Source: CALEUX01 sp964608615 (GTDB lineage Bacteria; Bacteroidota; Bacteroidia; Bacteroidales; Marinilabiliaceae). From it: DNA of 31,594 nucleotides. Positions within the stretch are counted from its first letter, which is position 1, and each line of letters starts with the position of its first letter. Both the position numbers and the translations under genes were made by a program. The stretch lies in assembly GCA_964608615.1 (NCBI GenBank), contig CAZSQG010000044.1, forward strand, positions 1-31,594. The letters run 5' to 3'. A model generated the notes under the pieces. That model saw only the letters and a list, made by a program, of their open reading frames with translations. It was not told the DNA's origin and did not search any database. Below, one piece after another: positions 1 through 8,800 of this stretch.

Positions 1-49
1 AAACAAAGCGGACGAGAGAAATGTGAAACATCTTCTCGCAATGAAGTAA
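1..49 (+). CDS. rpmI: 50S ribosomal protein L35, C-terminal end (partial)
   Basis: The window opens inside a gene. Reading from base 2, the last 15 codons give NKADERNVKHLLAMK and then a TAA at 47-49. This resembles the end of bacterial L35, where a D-x-R/K-x-V/I-K-x-L-L pattern closes the protein. L35 is a small basic protein of the large ribosomal subunit. The identification is supported by position: rplT begins 105 bases downstream on the same strand, as in the common infC-rpmI-rplT operon. The 5' part of the gene lies outside the window. Confidence 0.82.
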   Translation, partial: NKADERNVKHLLAMK

Positions 50-154
50 TTCAATCATCCCAAGTACTTTTATAAAAAAATTTTTAACCTGAATGAATTA
101 GCTGAAAGTTTCCAAAAAAAACAAGGAGCGCTAACCATTCGAAAACAGTAAAAA

Positions 155-505
155 ATGCCTAGATCAGTAAACGCTGTTGCTTCAAGAGCAAGAAGGAAAA
201 AAGTTCTTAAACTTACCAAAGGATACTTTGGAAGAAGGAAAAATGTATGGACAGTTGCAAAAAACACCTGGGAAAAAGGTCAGCAATATGCATACCGTGA
301 CAGAAAAAGAAAAAAGGGACAATTCAGAGCATTGTGGATTCAACGTATTAATGCCGCAGCTCGTATTGAAGGAATTTCTTATAGTAAATTAATGGGGTTG
401 ATGGCCAAACAAAGCATAGAGATCAACCGTAAGGTTTTGGCCGATTTAGCCACAAATCATCCCGAAGCATTTAAAGCCGTGGTAAAAAAAGCTATGGAAG
501 CATAA
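155..505 (+). CDS. rplT: 50S ribosomal protein L20
   Basis: The gene encodes 116 residues, the normal length for L20, which binds 23S rRNA early in assembly of the large subunit. The N-terminus MPRSVNAVASRARRKKVLK is the standard L20 start, followed by the conserved GYFGRRKNVW segment and a very basic middle (YRDRKRKKGQFRALW). The C-terminal half has the globular LxxNRKVLADLA pattern. The ATG at 155 is the family start and is preceded by an A-rich leader rather than a strong Shine-Dalgarno, which is usual in Bacteroidota. It follows rpmI and is the last gene of its operon, since a strong terminator begins 20 bases after the stop. No anomaly was seen. Confidence 0.98.
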   Translation: MPRSVNAVASRARRKKVLKLTKGYFGRRKNVWTVAKNTWEKGQQYAYRDRKRKKGQFRALWIQRINAAARIEGISYSKLMGLMAKQSIEINRKVLADLATNHPEAFKAVVKKAMEA

Positions 506-524
506 TAATTTTCTAAATATATCA

Positions 525-557
525 AAAAAAGGCCTTCTGTTTCAGAAGGCCTTTTTT
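525..557 (+). terminator. Rho-independent terminator of the rpmI-rplT operon
   Basis: A perfect hairpin with core AGGCCTTCTG, a TTT loop and CAGAAGGCCT is flanked by an A-run on the left and a T6 run on the right. Including the A/T pairs the stem is 15 bp. It begins 20 bases after the rplT stop. The symmetric A and T tracts would let it work in both directions. Confidence 0.9.
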
Positions 558-760
558 GTTTACTAATATCCAGATGCGTTGCAAACCACTGGAGTGATGC
601 CGATGAAATGAACTATAATTGGATCTTTTTTATACTAATAAAAGGTCGTTACAGTTTGACGAAAAGGCTGGATTTTTTGCTGTGCTGCCAATGACAAGCT
701 TCCGATTCATTGGTTATTAGATCCTTCGCTGCCAATGACAAGCTTTCGATTCATTGATTA

Positions 761-906
761 TTAGATCCTTCGCTCCGCTCTGGATGACACCGCACCTTTT
801 TTAGGCGATAGCTGAGGGCTTGAGGGGCGAGCTCCGCTCGCCCCTCAAGCCCTCAGCTATCATACGTACTACCTTATTGTCATCCCGAACGGAGTGAGGG
901 ATCTAA
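761..906. repeat. Inverted repeat doublet A with 26-bp central hairpin (REPIN-like)
   Basis: The left arm (761-789, starting TTAGATCCTTCGCTCC) and right arm (878-906, ending GAGGGATCTAA) are inverted copies matching at 25 of 29 positions. Exactly midway lies a perfect hairpin: 26-bp arms at 807-832 and 836-861 with a TCC loop, GC-rich core GAGGGGCGAGC. The element centre (833.5) and hairpin centre (834) coincide, so the whole 146 bp is one nested palindrome. This architecture matches REP doublets (REPINs) or a non-autonomous palindromic element. No transposase gene is nearby. Confidence 0.75.
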
Positions 907-1015
907 CCTTTAAGTAAACATGTTATCCTTTTTGGTATTCGTAACGATGTAATTTGGAAATCATTGATAATTAGATTCTGCGCTGCAAATTAAATGCTCC
1001 CTATTCTTTGAAAGA

Positions 1016-1153
1016 TAGATCCTTCGCTACACTCAGGATGACAGCCTGTCGTTGCGTAAAAGGAAATAGTAGAAGGCGGGCGTTGCCCGCCTTCTACTAT
1101 TTCCTTCCCTATATATTATTGGATTGTCATCCCGAACGGAGTGAGGGATCTAA
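1016..1153. repeat. Inverted repeat doublet B with 22-bp central hairpin (REPIN-like)
   Basis: The outer arms are the same as in doublet A: TAGATCCTTCGCTACACTC at 1016-1043 and TGTCATCCCGAACGGAGTG onward at 1125-1153. The central hairpin is unrelated in sequence: perfect 22-bp arms at 1060-1081 and 1085-1106 with a GTT loop (core GAAGGCGGGC). The element centre (1084.5) and hairpin centre (1083) nearly coincide. Shared outer arms with different inner palindromes suggest a modular element. Confidence 0.72.
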
Positions 1154-1426
1154 TATTCAGTGTTTCAGGATCCATTCTTCCAAATCTAGAGGACTGTCAT
1201 CCCGAGTTGCCACCCAATAAATTGGGCAAAATGTGAACATGACAGAGAGAGAGCATAAATCTGTCATTGGTAACGCAGTGAGGGATCTAATGTTCAGTGT
1301 TTCAGGATGCATTCTTCCAAATCAAAAGGATTGTCATCCCGAGTTGCCACCCAATTAATTGGGCAAAATGTGAACATGACAGAGAGAGAGCATAAATCTG
1401 TCATTGGTAGCGCAGCGAAGGATCTA
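1140..1426. repeat. Tandem duplication, 137-bp period, two copies
   Basis: The segment 1140-1289 recurs at 1277-1426 with an offset of 137 bp and only scattered substitutions. Each copy contains GGGATCTAAT, TTCAGTGTTTCAGGAT, GTCATCCCGAGTTGCCACCC, a small palindrome CCCAATnAATTGGG (centre A in copy 1, T in copy 2), TGTGAACATGACAGAGAGAG and a terminal GTCATTGGTA core. The unit junctions fall inside the GGATCTAA core, so unequal recombination between neighbouring cores is the likely origin. Confidence 0.8.
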
Positions 1427-1530
1427 ATTATCATTGAATCAACAACCTGTCATTGGTAGCGCAGCGAAGGATCTAACTACCAATGAATAACAACCTGTCA
1501 TTGGTAACGCAGTGAGGGATCTAATGTTCA
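1398..1530. repeat. Short tandem array of the core unit, about 49-bp period
   Basis: CTGTCATTGGTA followed by GCGCAGCGAAGGATCTAA or ACGCAGTGAGGGATCTAA occurs at 1398, 1447 and 1495, with periods of 49 and 48 bp. The spacers (ATTATCATTGAATCAACAAC, ACTACCAATGAATAACAAC) are related to each other, so this is an amplified repeat and not a CRISPR array. Confidence 0.75.
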
Positions 1531-1634
1531 GTAATTCAAAAATCTTCAATTGGCCTGGATAAATTTGGCTTTGCAGCACGTAATACTATTTCATATCTAA
1601 TCATAAACAGTAACTTAAAATCCATCACTTTTTT

Positions 1635-1642
1635 TATCTTTG
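1635..1642 (+). promoter_or_regulatory. Candidate -7 promoter element upstream of dapB
   Basis: TATCTTTG matches the Bacteroidetes -7 consensus TAnnTTTG. It lies just beyond the repeat cluster and would give a leader of about 165 nt before dapB at 1816. No clear TTTG -33 partner is visible at the usual spacing, so the call is tentative. Confidence 0.35.
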
Positions 1643-1815
1643 TTGATGTAATAAATGGAACTGTTTTTGAACACCTTTAAATTATAAAACGAATATGCTA
1701 GTAGAGAACCATAATCACCAATGAATCAAAGATGGATGCAGTCAAAATAACTGACATGAGGTTCTCCCAATAAAACGGTACTAGCTATACGACAACTAAA
1801 AAACAAATTACTTGT

Positions 1816-2532
1816 ATGAAAATAGCACTTATAGGATACGGTAAAATGGGCAAAGAGATAGAGAAAATTGCCGTCTCACGAGGTCATGAAGTGGTGGCCC
1901 GAATAGATCCCTTCAATGGCGAAGATTTCTCATCGCCATCATTACCGCAGGCTCAGGTTGTTATTGAGTTTACCACACCCGAAACAGCATTCAACAATTA
2001 CCTGGAGTGCTTTAAGCGTAATCTTCCTGTTGTTTCGGGTACTACAGGCTGGTTGCAACATCTGGATGAAGTTAAAGACTGGTGTAACAACAAGGATCAA
2101 AGCTTTTTTTATGCTTCTAATTTCAGTATTGGTGTAAATGTTTTTTTTGAGTTAAACCGCCATCTGGCCCGTTTAATGAACGATTTACCCGAGTACGAAG
2201 TAAGCATGACTGAGGTGCATCATACTCAAAAAAAAGATGCCCCAAGTGGTACTGCCATTACTCTGGCTGAAGAATTAATTGAAAATATTTCACGTAAATC
2301 AAAATGGGAACTAAATGAACAGTCGTCACCCGAAAGCATTGAAATAAAAGCCATTCGTGAAGGAGCAGTTCCTGGTATTCATACCATAAAATATGAATCA
2401 GATGTTGATGAAATTACTATTCATCATAGCGCAAAATCGCGCCAGGGTTTTGCTCTTGGAGCTGTTTTAGCAGCAGAATTTATAGTCAAAAACAAAGGTT
2501 TTTTAACTATGACTGATCTCCTTAAATTCTGA
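1816..2532 (+). CDS. dapB: 4-hydroxy-tetrahydrodipicolinate reductase
   Basis: DapB reduces the product of DapA with NAD(P)H in the diaminopimelate/lysine pathway, in the cytoplasm. The 238 residues begin with the Rossmann motif GYGKMG (7-12). The segment FTTPETA (52-58) and VVSGTTGW (72-79) match the dinucleotide-binding and hinge regions. The active-site signature EVHHTQKKDAPSGTA (133-147) holds the catalytic His135 and Lys139 by alignment to E. coli His159 and Lys163. The protein is slightly shorter than E. coli DapB (273 aa), as in other Bacteroidota. The ATG at 1816 gives the expected N-terminus MKIALIGYG. It is followed 83 bases later by two lepB genes on the same strand, a plausible operon. 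Confidence 0.97.
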   Translation: MKIALIGYGKMGKEIEKIAVSRGHEVVARIDPFNGEDFSSPSLPQAQVVIEFTTPETAFNNYLECFKRNLPVVSGTTGWLQHLDEVKDWCNNKDQSFFYASNFSIGVNVFFELNRHLARLMNDLPEYEVSMTEVHHTQKKDAPSGTAITLAEELIENISRKSKWELNEQSSPESIEIKAIREGAVPGIHTIKYESDVDEITIHHSAKSRQGFALGAVLAAEFIVKNKGFLTMTDLLKF

Positions 2533-2615
2533 TTTTTTCTGTTAAATCAAACGAATTTTTGATTTTATAAAAGTAGTTTTCATAGATATACCTATAACAA
2601 AACACATTCGTTATT

Positions 2616-4046
2616 ATGCAAAAGCAATCAACTGCCCACATCATCAGATTCTCAATAACTGCTATTATCTTTTTGCTAACGGTTATCTGGATTGGTAATT
2701 ACTGGCTATTACTTGGCCTGCCTGTTATTTTTGATATATACATTTCTAAAAAGGTTCCGTGGGATTTTTGGAAACGTACTAAAGACGGTAAAAAACCTGC
2801 TGCCTGGATTGAATGGGTTGATGCCCTGGTATTCGCCTTGGTGGCTGTTTACATCATCAATATTTTCTTGTTTCAGAATTATAAAATACCTACCTCTTCG
2901 TTGGAAAAATCAATGCTGGTAGGCGACCATTTGTTTGTAAGTAAAGTGAGTTACGGCCCACGAATGCCTATTACTCCAATATCATTTCCATTGGTTCAAA
3001 ACACCTTCCCCATACTTAATACAAAATCGTACACCGATTCACCAATATGGAAATTCAAAAGACTAAAGGGATTCAGACAAATTGAACATAATGATATAGT
3101 TGTATTTAACTTCCCCACGGGCGATACGGTACCCGTTCTTTATACCAATCCCGATTATTACATAACCATTCGTGAAATTGGAGAACAACAAATTGCAGCC
3201 AATCCCGACCTCTTAAAGGGGCAAAATGTGAGTTCGGAATACGACTTTACACAATTCGCCAAGAGTCTGGGTCGTAAGGTTGTACAAAACGATCCAAACC
3301 GTTTTGGCGAAGTTATTGCCCGCCCTGTTGATCGCCGCGACAACTATGTAAAACGCTGCCTGGCTCTGCCCGGCGACACATTTGAAGTCAGGAGCAATCA
3401 GGTTTTTATTAACGGAAAAGCAGCCAAAAACCCTGAGAATGTTCAACATAATTACCACATTATAACAGATGGAACCCTACTAAACGAAAGGTTTTTCGAT
3501 AAAATGGGAATATCCAAAGAGGATGCTGACCAGGGTGGCGTTGGGCCACATTATGTTTTACCTCTTACAGCCGAAATGGTTGAATCGGTTAAAGCCCTTC
3601 CTATCGTGAAATTTTTCGAAATTGATGAGTACAAAGCCGATTCAAGCGCTCAGGTGTTTCCTTACAGCAAATACTGTCCCTGGAGCCGCGATAATTATGG
3701 CCCGCTTTGGATTCCTAAAGCTGGAGCCACCGTTGAATTATCTCTGGAAAACATACTACTTTACGAACGAGTCATCACTTCGTACGAAGGCAACAAACTT
3801 GATGTTAAAGGCAATACCATTTATATTAATGGACAACCTGTAACTTCTTACACATTTCAGATGGATTACTACTTTATGATTGGCGATAACCGCCATAAAT
3901 CAGCCGACTCACGTTACTGGGGTTTTGTTCCCGAAGACCATATTGTTGGCCGTCCGGTGCTGGTTTGGTTATCGCTGAATAAAGACAAGAGTTTTCCTGC
4001 CAATATTCGTTGGAACCGTTTCTTTAAAATGGTTACCAATGACTAG
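2616..4046 (+). CDS. lepB: Signal peptidase I, large Bacteroidetes type
   Basis: This inner-membrane serine protease removes signal peptides from Sec-exported proteins. The 476 residues start with hydrophobic segments at about 10-42 and 66-88, then the nucleophile box IPTSSLEKSMLVGD, placing the catalytic Ser at 95. The general-base Lys is K246 in NYVKRCLALPGD. Box E, GDNRHKSADSRYWGFVP, lies near the C-terminus. A long insert of about 80 residues between the first substrate-binding strand and the Lys box, and a second one before box E, make it much longer than E. coli LepB (324 aa), as is usual in Bacteroidales. Both catalytic residues are present, so it should be active. It sits 83 bases after dapB and 127 before a second lepB. 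Confidence 0.95.
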   Translation: MQKQSTAHIIRFSITAIIFLLTVIWIGNYWLLLGLPVIFDIYISKKVPWDFWKRTKDGKKPAAWIEWVDALVFALVAVYIINIFLFQNYKIPTSSLEKSMLVGDHLFVSKVSYGPRMPITPISFPLVQNTFPILNTKSYTDSPIWKFKRLKGFRQIEHNDIVVFNFPTGDTVPVLYTNPDYYITIREIGEQQIAANPDLLKGQNVSSEYDFTQFAKSLGRKVVQNDPNRFGEVIARPVDRRDNYVKRCLALPGDTFEVRSNQVFINGKAAKNPENVQHNYHIITDGTLLNERFFDKMGISKEDADQGGVGPHYVLPLTAEMVESVKALPIVKFFEIDEYKADSSAQVFPYSKYCPWSRDNYGPLWIPKAGATVELSLENILLYERVITSYEGNKLDVKGNTIYINGQPVTSYTFQMDYYFMIGDNRHKSADSRYWGFVPEDHIVGRPVLVWLSLNKDKSFPANIRWNRFFKMVTND

Positions 4047-4066
4047 CATCATGTTAAATATCGACT

Positions 4067-4091
4067 ACCCCTCACCTAACCCTTAGGGGGA
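4067..4091. repeat. Small G/C-rich imperfect palindrome between the lepB genes
   Basis: The stretch CCCCTCACCTAACCCTTAGG followed by GGG forms CCTAA-CCC-TTAGG with flanking C/G runs. It lies in the 127-bp gap between the two lepB genes. It resembles a degenerate copy of C-rich/G-rich intergenic repeats, but no second clear copy was found here. Confidence 0.3.
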
Positions 4092-4173
4092 ACACCAAAA
4101 CACACAATTAAAGATGTCATTTTATTGTTGACATAACACTAATATTTATAAACTAAACATTGACAAATAAACA

Positions 4174-5193
4174 TTGTTACGGCCTGCTGTGATTAAGAAT
4201 TGGAAAGGATTATTGAAGGGCCTTATCTGGATAGGATTGGGTTTGCTGTTAGCTGATTTAGTTTATAGTTTTGGCGTTGAGCTCATTACTGTTCCTTCGG
4301 CTTCTATGGAAAAAAGTATTCCAACCGGCCGTTATGTATGGGTAAAAAAAATGATACCCGGGGTAAGGCTGTTTCCGAATAATGTAAACCTTTACTCTCG
4401 TATGCCGGGATGGAGGAAAATCAAACGCAACGATGTTGTTGTTTTTAATTTTCCGGATGCCGATACCATCCTGGTAAACCGCAGCGATGAAAGCTATCAT
4501 TATCTAAAGCGTCAATACCCCGATTTTAAGCGCTTACTCAAATCCGGAGCATGGGGTAGCGTCAAACACCTGAAGGTTCATAAACGCCCCCGAATGATCA
4601 AAAGAGTGGTAGGTTTACCCGGCGATACTTTACAGATTTCGGCAGGCGCCATTTTTATTAACGGAAACAGCATTAATGAGGGCGAATCCATTATCAGACT
4701 GTTTAAATGGACCGCTGATCCTGAAACACTTGAGAAATTAATTGAAACTTCTGATTTGAATCCGTTTAAAAAAGATGACTTCTTCTTTCTTGAACTGTCA
4801 GACGACCAGTATAGAACAGAAAAGAAACTTGAAGAATATTGCAAACGGGAGTTGCTTGAAATGAATTTACCCGATCCAAACATCTACCCCTTCATATCTT
4901 CTACTGGTTGGAATGCCGATTATATGGGCCCCGTTTATCTGCCTAAAAAAGGAGAAAAACTAAGCTTAACAACACAAAACATTCATCTGTATAGTCGTAT
5001 GATTTCAGTCTTTGAAGAAAACCAACTGGAAATTAAGAATAACCAAATACTTATTAACAATATACCTGTGGTTGATTATACCTTTAAACTGAATTACTAT
5101 TGGGTAATGGGCGATAACCGCCCCCACTCGTTCGACAGCCGCTATTGGGGCCCTGTACCTGAGAACCATATTTTAGGTGTGGTGGCTGAGTAA
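4174..5193 (+). CDS. Second signal peptidase I (lepB paralogue)
   Basis: A 339-residue S26 signal peptidase with one predicted N-terminal membrane segment (about 15-33). The nucleophile box VPSASMEKSIPTG places the catalytic Ser at 44; the base is K143 in MIKRVVGLPGD; box E is GDNRPHSFDSRYWGPVPENH near the end. It shares with the upstream gene the NDVVVFNFP strand and the long insert before box E, so it probably arose by tandem duplication and then diverged. It ends shortly after box E and lacks the C-terminal extension of its neighbour. Start choice is unusual: an in-frame TAA at 4168-4170 excludes anything further upstream, and the only early starts are TTG at 4174 and GTG at 4189. A paralogue specialised for particular exported proteins is an inference. 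Confidence 0.9.
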   Translation: MLRPAVIKNWKGLLKGLIWIGLGLLLADLVYSFGVELITVPSASMEKSIPTGRYVWVKKMIPGVRLFPNNVNLYSRMPGWRKIKRNDVVVFNFPDADTILVNRSDESYHYLKRQYPDFKRLLKSGAWGSVKHLKVHKRPRMIKRVVGLPGDTLQISAGAIFINGNSINEGESIIRLFKWTADPETLEKLIETSDLNPFKKDDFFFLELSDDQYRTEKKLEEYCKRELLEMNLPDPNIYPFISSTGWNADYMGPVYLPKKGEKLSLTTQNIHLYSRMISVFEENQLEIKNNQILINNIPVVDYTFKLNYYWVMGDNRPHSFDSRYWGPVPENHILGVVAE

Positions 5194-5497
5194 TATTAGG
5201 ATATTGAATTTTTTGAGACGCTTAAACCTATAATTCAGTTCATTACTTATCGTATCTATTACCCAAGAAATAAACTGATAAAATAAGTTTCATTACAATT
5301 TTTTACTTAACCTGAACAAGCCACAACCAAACAAATTTGCACAATACCTGTTGCAGCTTCGTAATTTATTACTTTATTAATCACATTTTTCTACCGTTCT
5401 GTCGCCGCTCCGCGCCTTTTGACTAACAGTCAGGGTTTGACTTAAATAAACCCTCAAACATAATATTTAACTAATCAAACAATCAAGCACTTACTTT
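5194..5497. other. Intergenic region between convergent lepB2 and the small ORF
   Basis: No coding sequence or RNA gene recognised in these 304 bases. A 7-bp inverted repeat AGGGTTT (5432-5438) / AAACCCT (5448-5454) lies about 45 bases downstream of the small minus-strand gene, without a T-run, so terminator function is uncertain. Confidence 0.4.
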
Positions 5498-5707
5498 CTA
5501 TTCAAAGGTTTCGCCAAAAGGAGAGTCTGTGAATGCGTTTTTCTTCACACTTTGCTCCTCCTCTATTGGTGCACTTTGAGCTGAACCGGAAGTACCATAA
5601 GGGTCATCTGGATTAGGTGGTGTATAGAGTGACGTCATTATCAAAGTTACCATCTTATCCAATTCAACTAAATCAACAAAAGGCTTTATATAGATTCTCT
5701 TCTTCAT
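5498..5707 (-). CDS. Small protein with MKKRIYIKP-type N-terminus, function unknown
   Basis: The frame encodes 69 residues. The start MKKRIYIKPFVDLVELDKMV fits a K-x-Y-I-K-P-x-x-x-x-V-x-L pattern that I recall from many short, uncharacterised Bacteroidales proteins. The rest is polar and rich in Pro, Asp, Ser and Glu (TPPNPDDPYGTSG, PIEEEQ), so probably unstructured. There is no signal peptide or membrane segment. The ATG at 5707 is preceded by an A/T-rich leader and a good -7 promoter element at 5797-5804, which supports independent expression. It lies downstream of the giant T9SS cargo gene on the same strand. Codon use looks normal. I cannot assign a function; a peptide precursor or a small regulator are guesses. 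Confidence 0.65.
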   Translation of the reverse strand: MKKRIYIKPFVDLVELDKMVTLIMTSLYTPPNPDDPYGTSGSAQSAPIEEEQSVKKNAFTDSPFGETFE

Positions 5708-5796
5708 TTAAGATTTATTAACCCGGACTATTTCATACAAATTAATCTGGTAATAAAACAGTTAAAAACTGCCCATAATAGATTTAAAACCGTGTA

Positions 5797-5827
5797 CAAA
5801 ATTACGCTTTTTATTAATACACAACAA
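5797..5827 (-). promoter_or_regulatory. Candidate promoter for the 69-aa gene
   Basis: On the minus strand TAATTTTG (plus 5797-5804) matches the TAnnTTTG -7 element. A GTTG at plus 5824-5827 stands about 19 bases upstream, in the -33 position, inside the last codons of the preceding gene. The predicted leader is about 80 nt. Confidence 0.45.
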
Positions 5828-8800
5828 CTTTATAATTTTTAACCTCCTCAAAAACAGGACCCTTAATGGTCACAATATAGGTTCCTGCTGACTGAACCGG
5901 AATAGTGTTAATCATATCATTGGTTATCATCCCCTTGCTAATTCGCCTGCCACTGACATCGCTCAATTCGTACTCAAATTGGTTTTCAGAATAAGGAACC
6001 TGAACAAAGATTTTCTGATCCTTACTAAACACCTTGACCAATGTTCCAATTGAAGGCTCATTAATAGCGGAAGGCATTTCCTGAATAAATTTAAGAACAA
6101 ACCTTGAATGGTTTTTACCGGCAACGGCAACATCAAATTCATAGCTACCGCCTTTAGTCATATCAGTAACATTACCACAAGATTTATCTATTAAAAGTAC
6201 TTTCACATTCTCCAAACTGTTAAGAACCATGTCAAAAGAATAAGTCCCACTATTTTGAGCTGAGTACCCAAGTGCCATTTCCATATACTCGGTGTAGGGA
6301 ATTCCATTAATTGCCGTCTTCATGCCTCCCGCCAGAGTATATACTTCAAGCACCTTTGAACTGTTTGAGAAATACTTCTGAGCATCAAACCGATCAACCC
6401 CGGAGACGGCTTCAGAAGTAAGTATTACAGCGGTTTCGTCCTTATGTGAACCATAAACGCCAGCCAATTTAAAATGAGGCATAACATTACCTGTTGAACC
6501 TGATTTTAGGTAGGATGTAGTATTACTTCCCATATCTGAAGGCTTAAAAGTAATGCTACCTGATGTATATTCGGCTTTCACTTTAATTAAAAATCCATGA
6601 TTCGAGGGTATCCAGGGATCAGTTATATTAATCGACACACCACTCTCGGAGCTGTAAGTTCCATAAACTCCCTCAAAATGTTTCCATATCCAAACAGCAT
6701 TCTCAATCTCGGGCGATTTAGTAATAGTTTCCCAGTTAACCGCAGATGGATATGGATTACCCACCATATTCCAACCATAACCTTCGCCATCGGTAAAAGT
6801 AGCATTTGCAACAACCTCGCCATCATTAATGGCTCCACTAAAAACCAAATCCTGCGTGCTACGGGCAAGGTAACCCCGTCCAATATCCATGGTGCCAATT
6901 GCAAACTCAACAAAGGAATCGGAGGTATTGTCATACCAGAACATCCGGTCTGTGGCTCCTAAGCTTGCTTTTGTAACTCCCGCAACCGGCGATGAAATAA
7001 TGTATGTTTCGTTTGAAACACTAACAACCTGATCGATATGAACATTAGCAGGAGCTACATTCAATGTTCCTCCCGTTTTTACCAATGAAGCATTTATGTC
7101 GGGAGAGGATTGCAAATTAAATATACCGTTAATGTTTAATATACCACTACCTGTAAGAGTCACAACTGCTCCTGCCTCAACAATCAGATTATTCACATCA
7201 ACCGATTCATCATCAATAACCGGAAATGCAGTAGCAGTAGCCGGAATTATTACACTTTTACCAGAAACGAAACTCCCATCCAACCAGTTGTCAGATAAAC
7301 TCCAATCGGAATAATCTCCTCCACCTGTCCATTGGTTAAGCTTATCAGTTTCAAAATTGCGCGTTATTACTGTTGTACTGTTTCCATAGGCATCAGCAAT
7401 TGATTGAATGGTAACAGTATACTCAGTATTTCCTGCCAGCGGAGACATTGGCGTTAGTGTTACAGTTTCTCCAGTAGCATTCACCGAGAAGGTAAACGGA
7501 ACATCAACCTCTCCATCCTTAAGGCTAAAATAAGTGGCATCAATGGCCTCTACTCCTGGACCAACATAGCCATAAATCATTTCAGAAAATACAATGGATA
7601 TTTCAGCATCAACGGGAACTATCATATCACCATTAGCAGGATTTGAGAGTCCTGGTTCAATAATTGGAGCATTACGGTCAATATCAATTCTAATTATCTC
7701 ACTCGCTTTTTCTCCGGACAATGCAACAGCATACAAATAGTAACTTGTCCCTTGCGGTGTTGACTCATTAAATGCATTCAAATCCGACAATAGCGTGTTT
7801 GCTGTCATTACACTGTTAAAGGCAATTTTGGCTGAAGTACCACTCCCATTTAATCCATTACTGATTTGTTCAGCATCAGGAGCTGGGGTCCCCGTTCCGG
7901 TAACCACAAAATACATATCACCATTTTGGTCGGTCTGCCCGTTAAAGGTAAAGACATCAGCATCCTGAAGGGTTATGGAAGGATAGCCTGTAGCCCAAAA
8001 AGGAGGTGCTGTTTCGATGGTGAAATACCAATAAGCAGGATCACTTATTCCGGGAAAATTTACGCCTGTTGTGGCAGAGCGAACAAAGCCAGGATCAATC
8101 AAAACGTAACATTCAGTACCATAAGGCAATGTTGTACTTGTTAAAGAAACAGTTAGCTCATTATCTACAATTGAAACCTGACTACTTGTTCTTGAAACAG
8201 TTGCAATTTCATTATTTAAAAGATCGAATATCTTAAAATAACCTTCTGTTCCAACTACAATATTTTCATTAAAAGCAACTGACAAAACAGGATTACGCGA
8301 AACTTCTATGGTTCCCGAAATTGGGGTGAGACCTCCTTCAATAATGGATGGAGGATCTGCTTCAATAATAGTAACAAAGTCCCAGCTATCCTTATCAGTA
8401 AATCCCGCGAAAACTTGCCCGGTTTGGTTTAACAATGCACCATCACCAATCGTTACATAATAATGGGTATCACCTTCAAAACTTTCATGCGTTATCGTTA
8501 AAACATTATCAGTTATAGATAAAAATGAACTGGTAATACCCCCAGCAACTTCGAAACTCTGAAAAACAGTTAAATCATCATACCGACGAATTCTAATACT
8601 CTTTGGATTGTTCTCATCGGCCTGAAAAAAAATATTTTGATTAAAAGTTACTGTTAAAACATTATCAAGCCAAACATCAGTCGCACCATCTAAAGGATTG
8701 AGACCCGTAACCTCTGGGACTGGAATGAATGAAGTAAAATGCCATAAATCCTTACTTAAAAGGCCTTCAAACACAACGCCAGCAGTTGATTCAATAGCAC

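Larger units (their letters stand above)
661..1550. repeat. Cluster of dispersed intergenic repeats (no gene)
   Basis: The stretch 560-1815 carries no credible coding sequence. About 890 bp of it is built from copies of a roughly 29-nt unit whose ends read TTAGATCC on one side and GGATGACA or CAATGACA on the other, in both orientations. Copies in the TTAGATCC orientation begin near 717, 761 and 1016. Copies in the GGATCTAA orientation end near 906, 1153, 1289, 1426, 1475 and 1524. Two direct copies near 685 and 729 are 44 bp apart. Translated, the unit gives the CHPERSEGS-type peptide often mis-annotated in Bacteroidota genomes. The two inverted doublets and the tandem duplication are listed separately. 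Confidence 0.85.

Noticed and set aside
1008..1220. 70-residue plus-strand frame in the repeat cluster
   Set aside because: It is a translation of repeat arms and of a hairpin, giving the known spurious RSFATLRMTA and CHPERSEGS peptides; no start context and no conservation expected.
1398..1530. Regularly spaced repeats resembling a small CRISPR array
   Set aside because: The spacers are related to each other and the same core occurs in both orientations nearby; no cas genes.
6597..6962. 121-residue plus-strand frame inside the giant Ig-like gene
   Set aside because: It lies antisense to a long, clearly coding frame with domain homology; low-complexity translation without family features.
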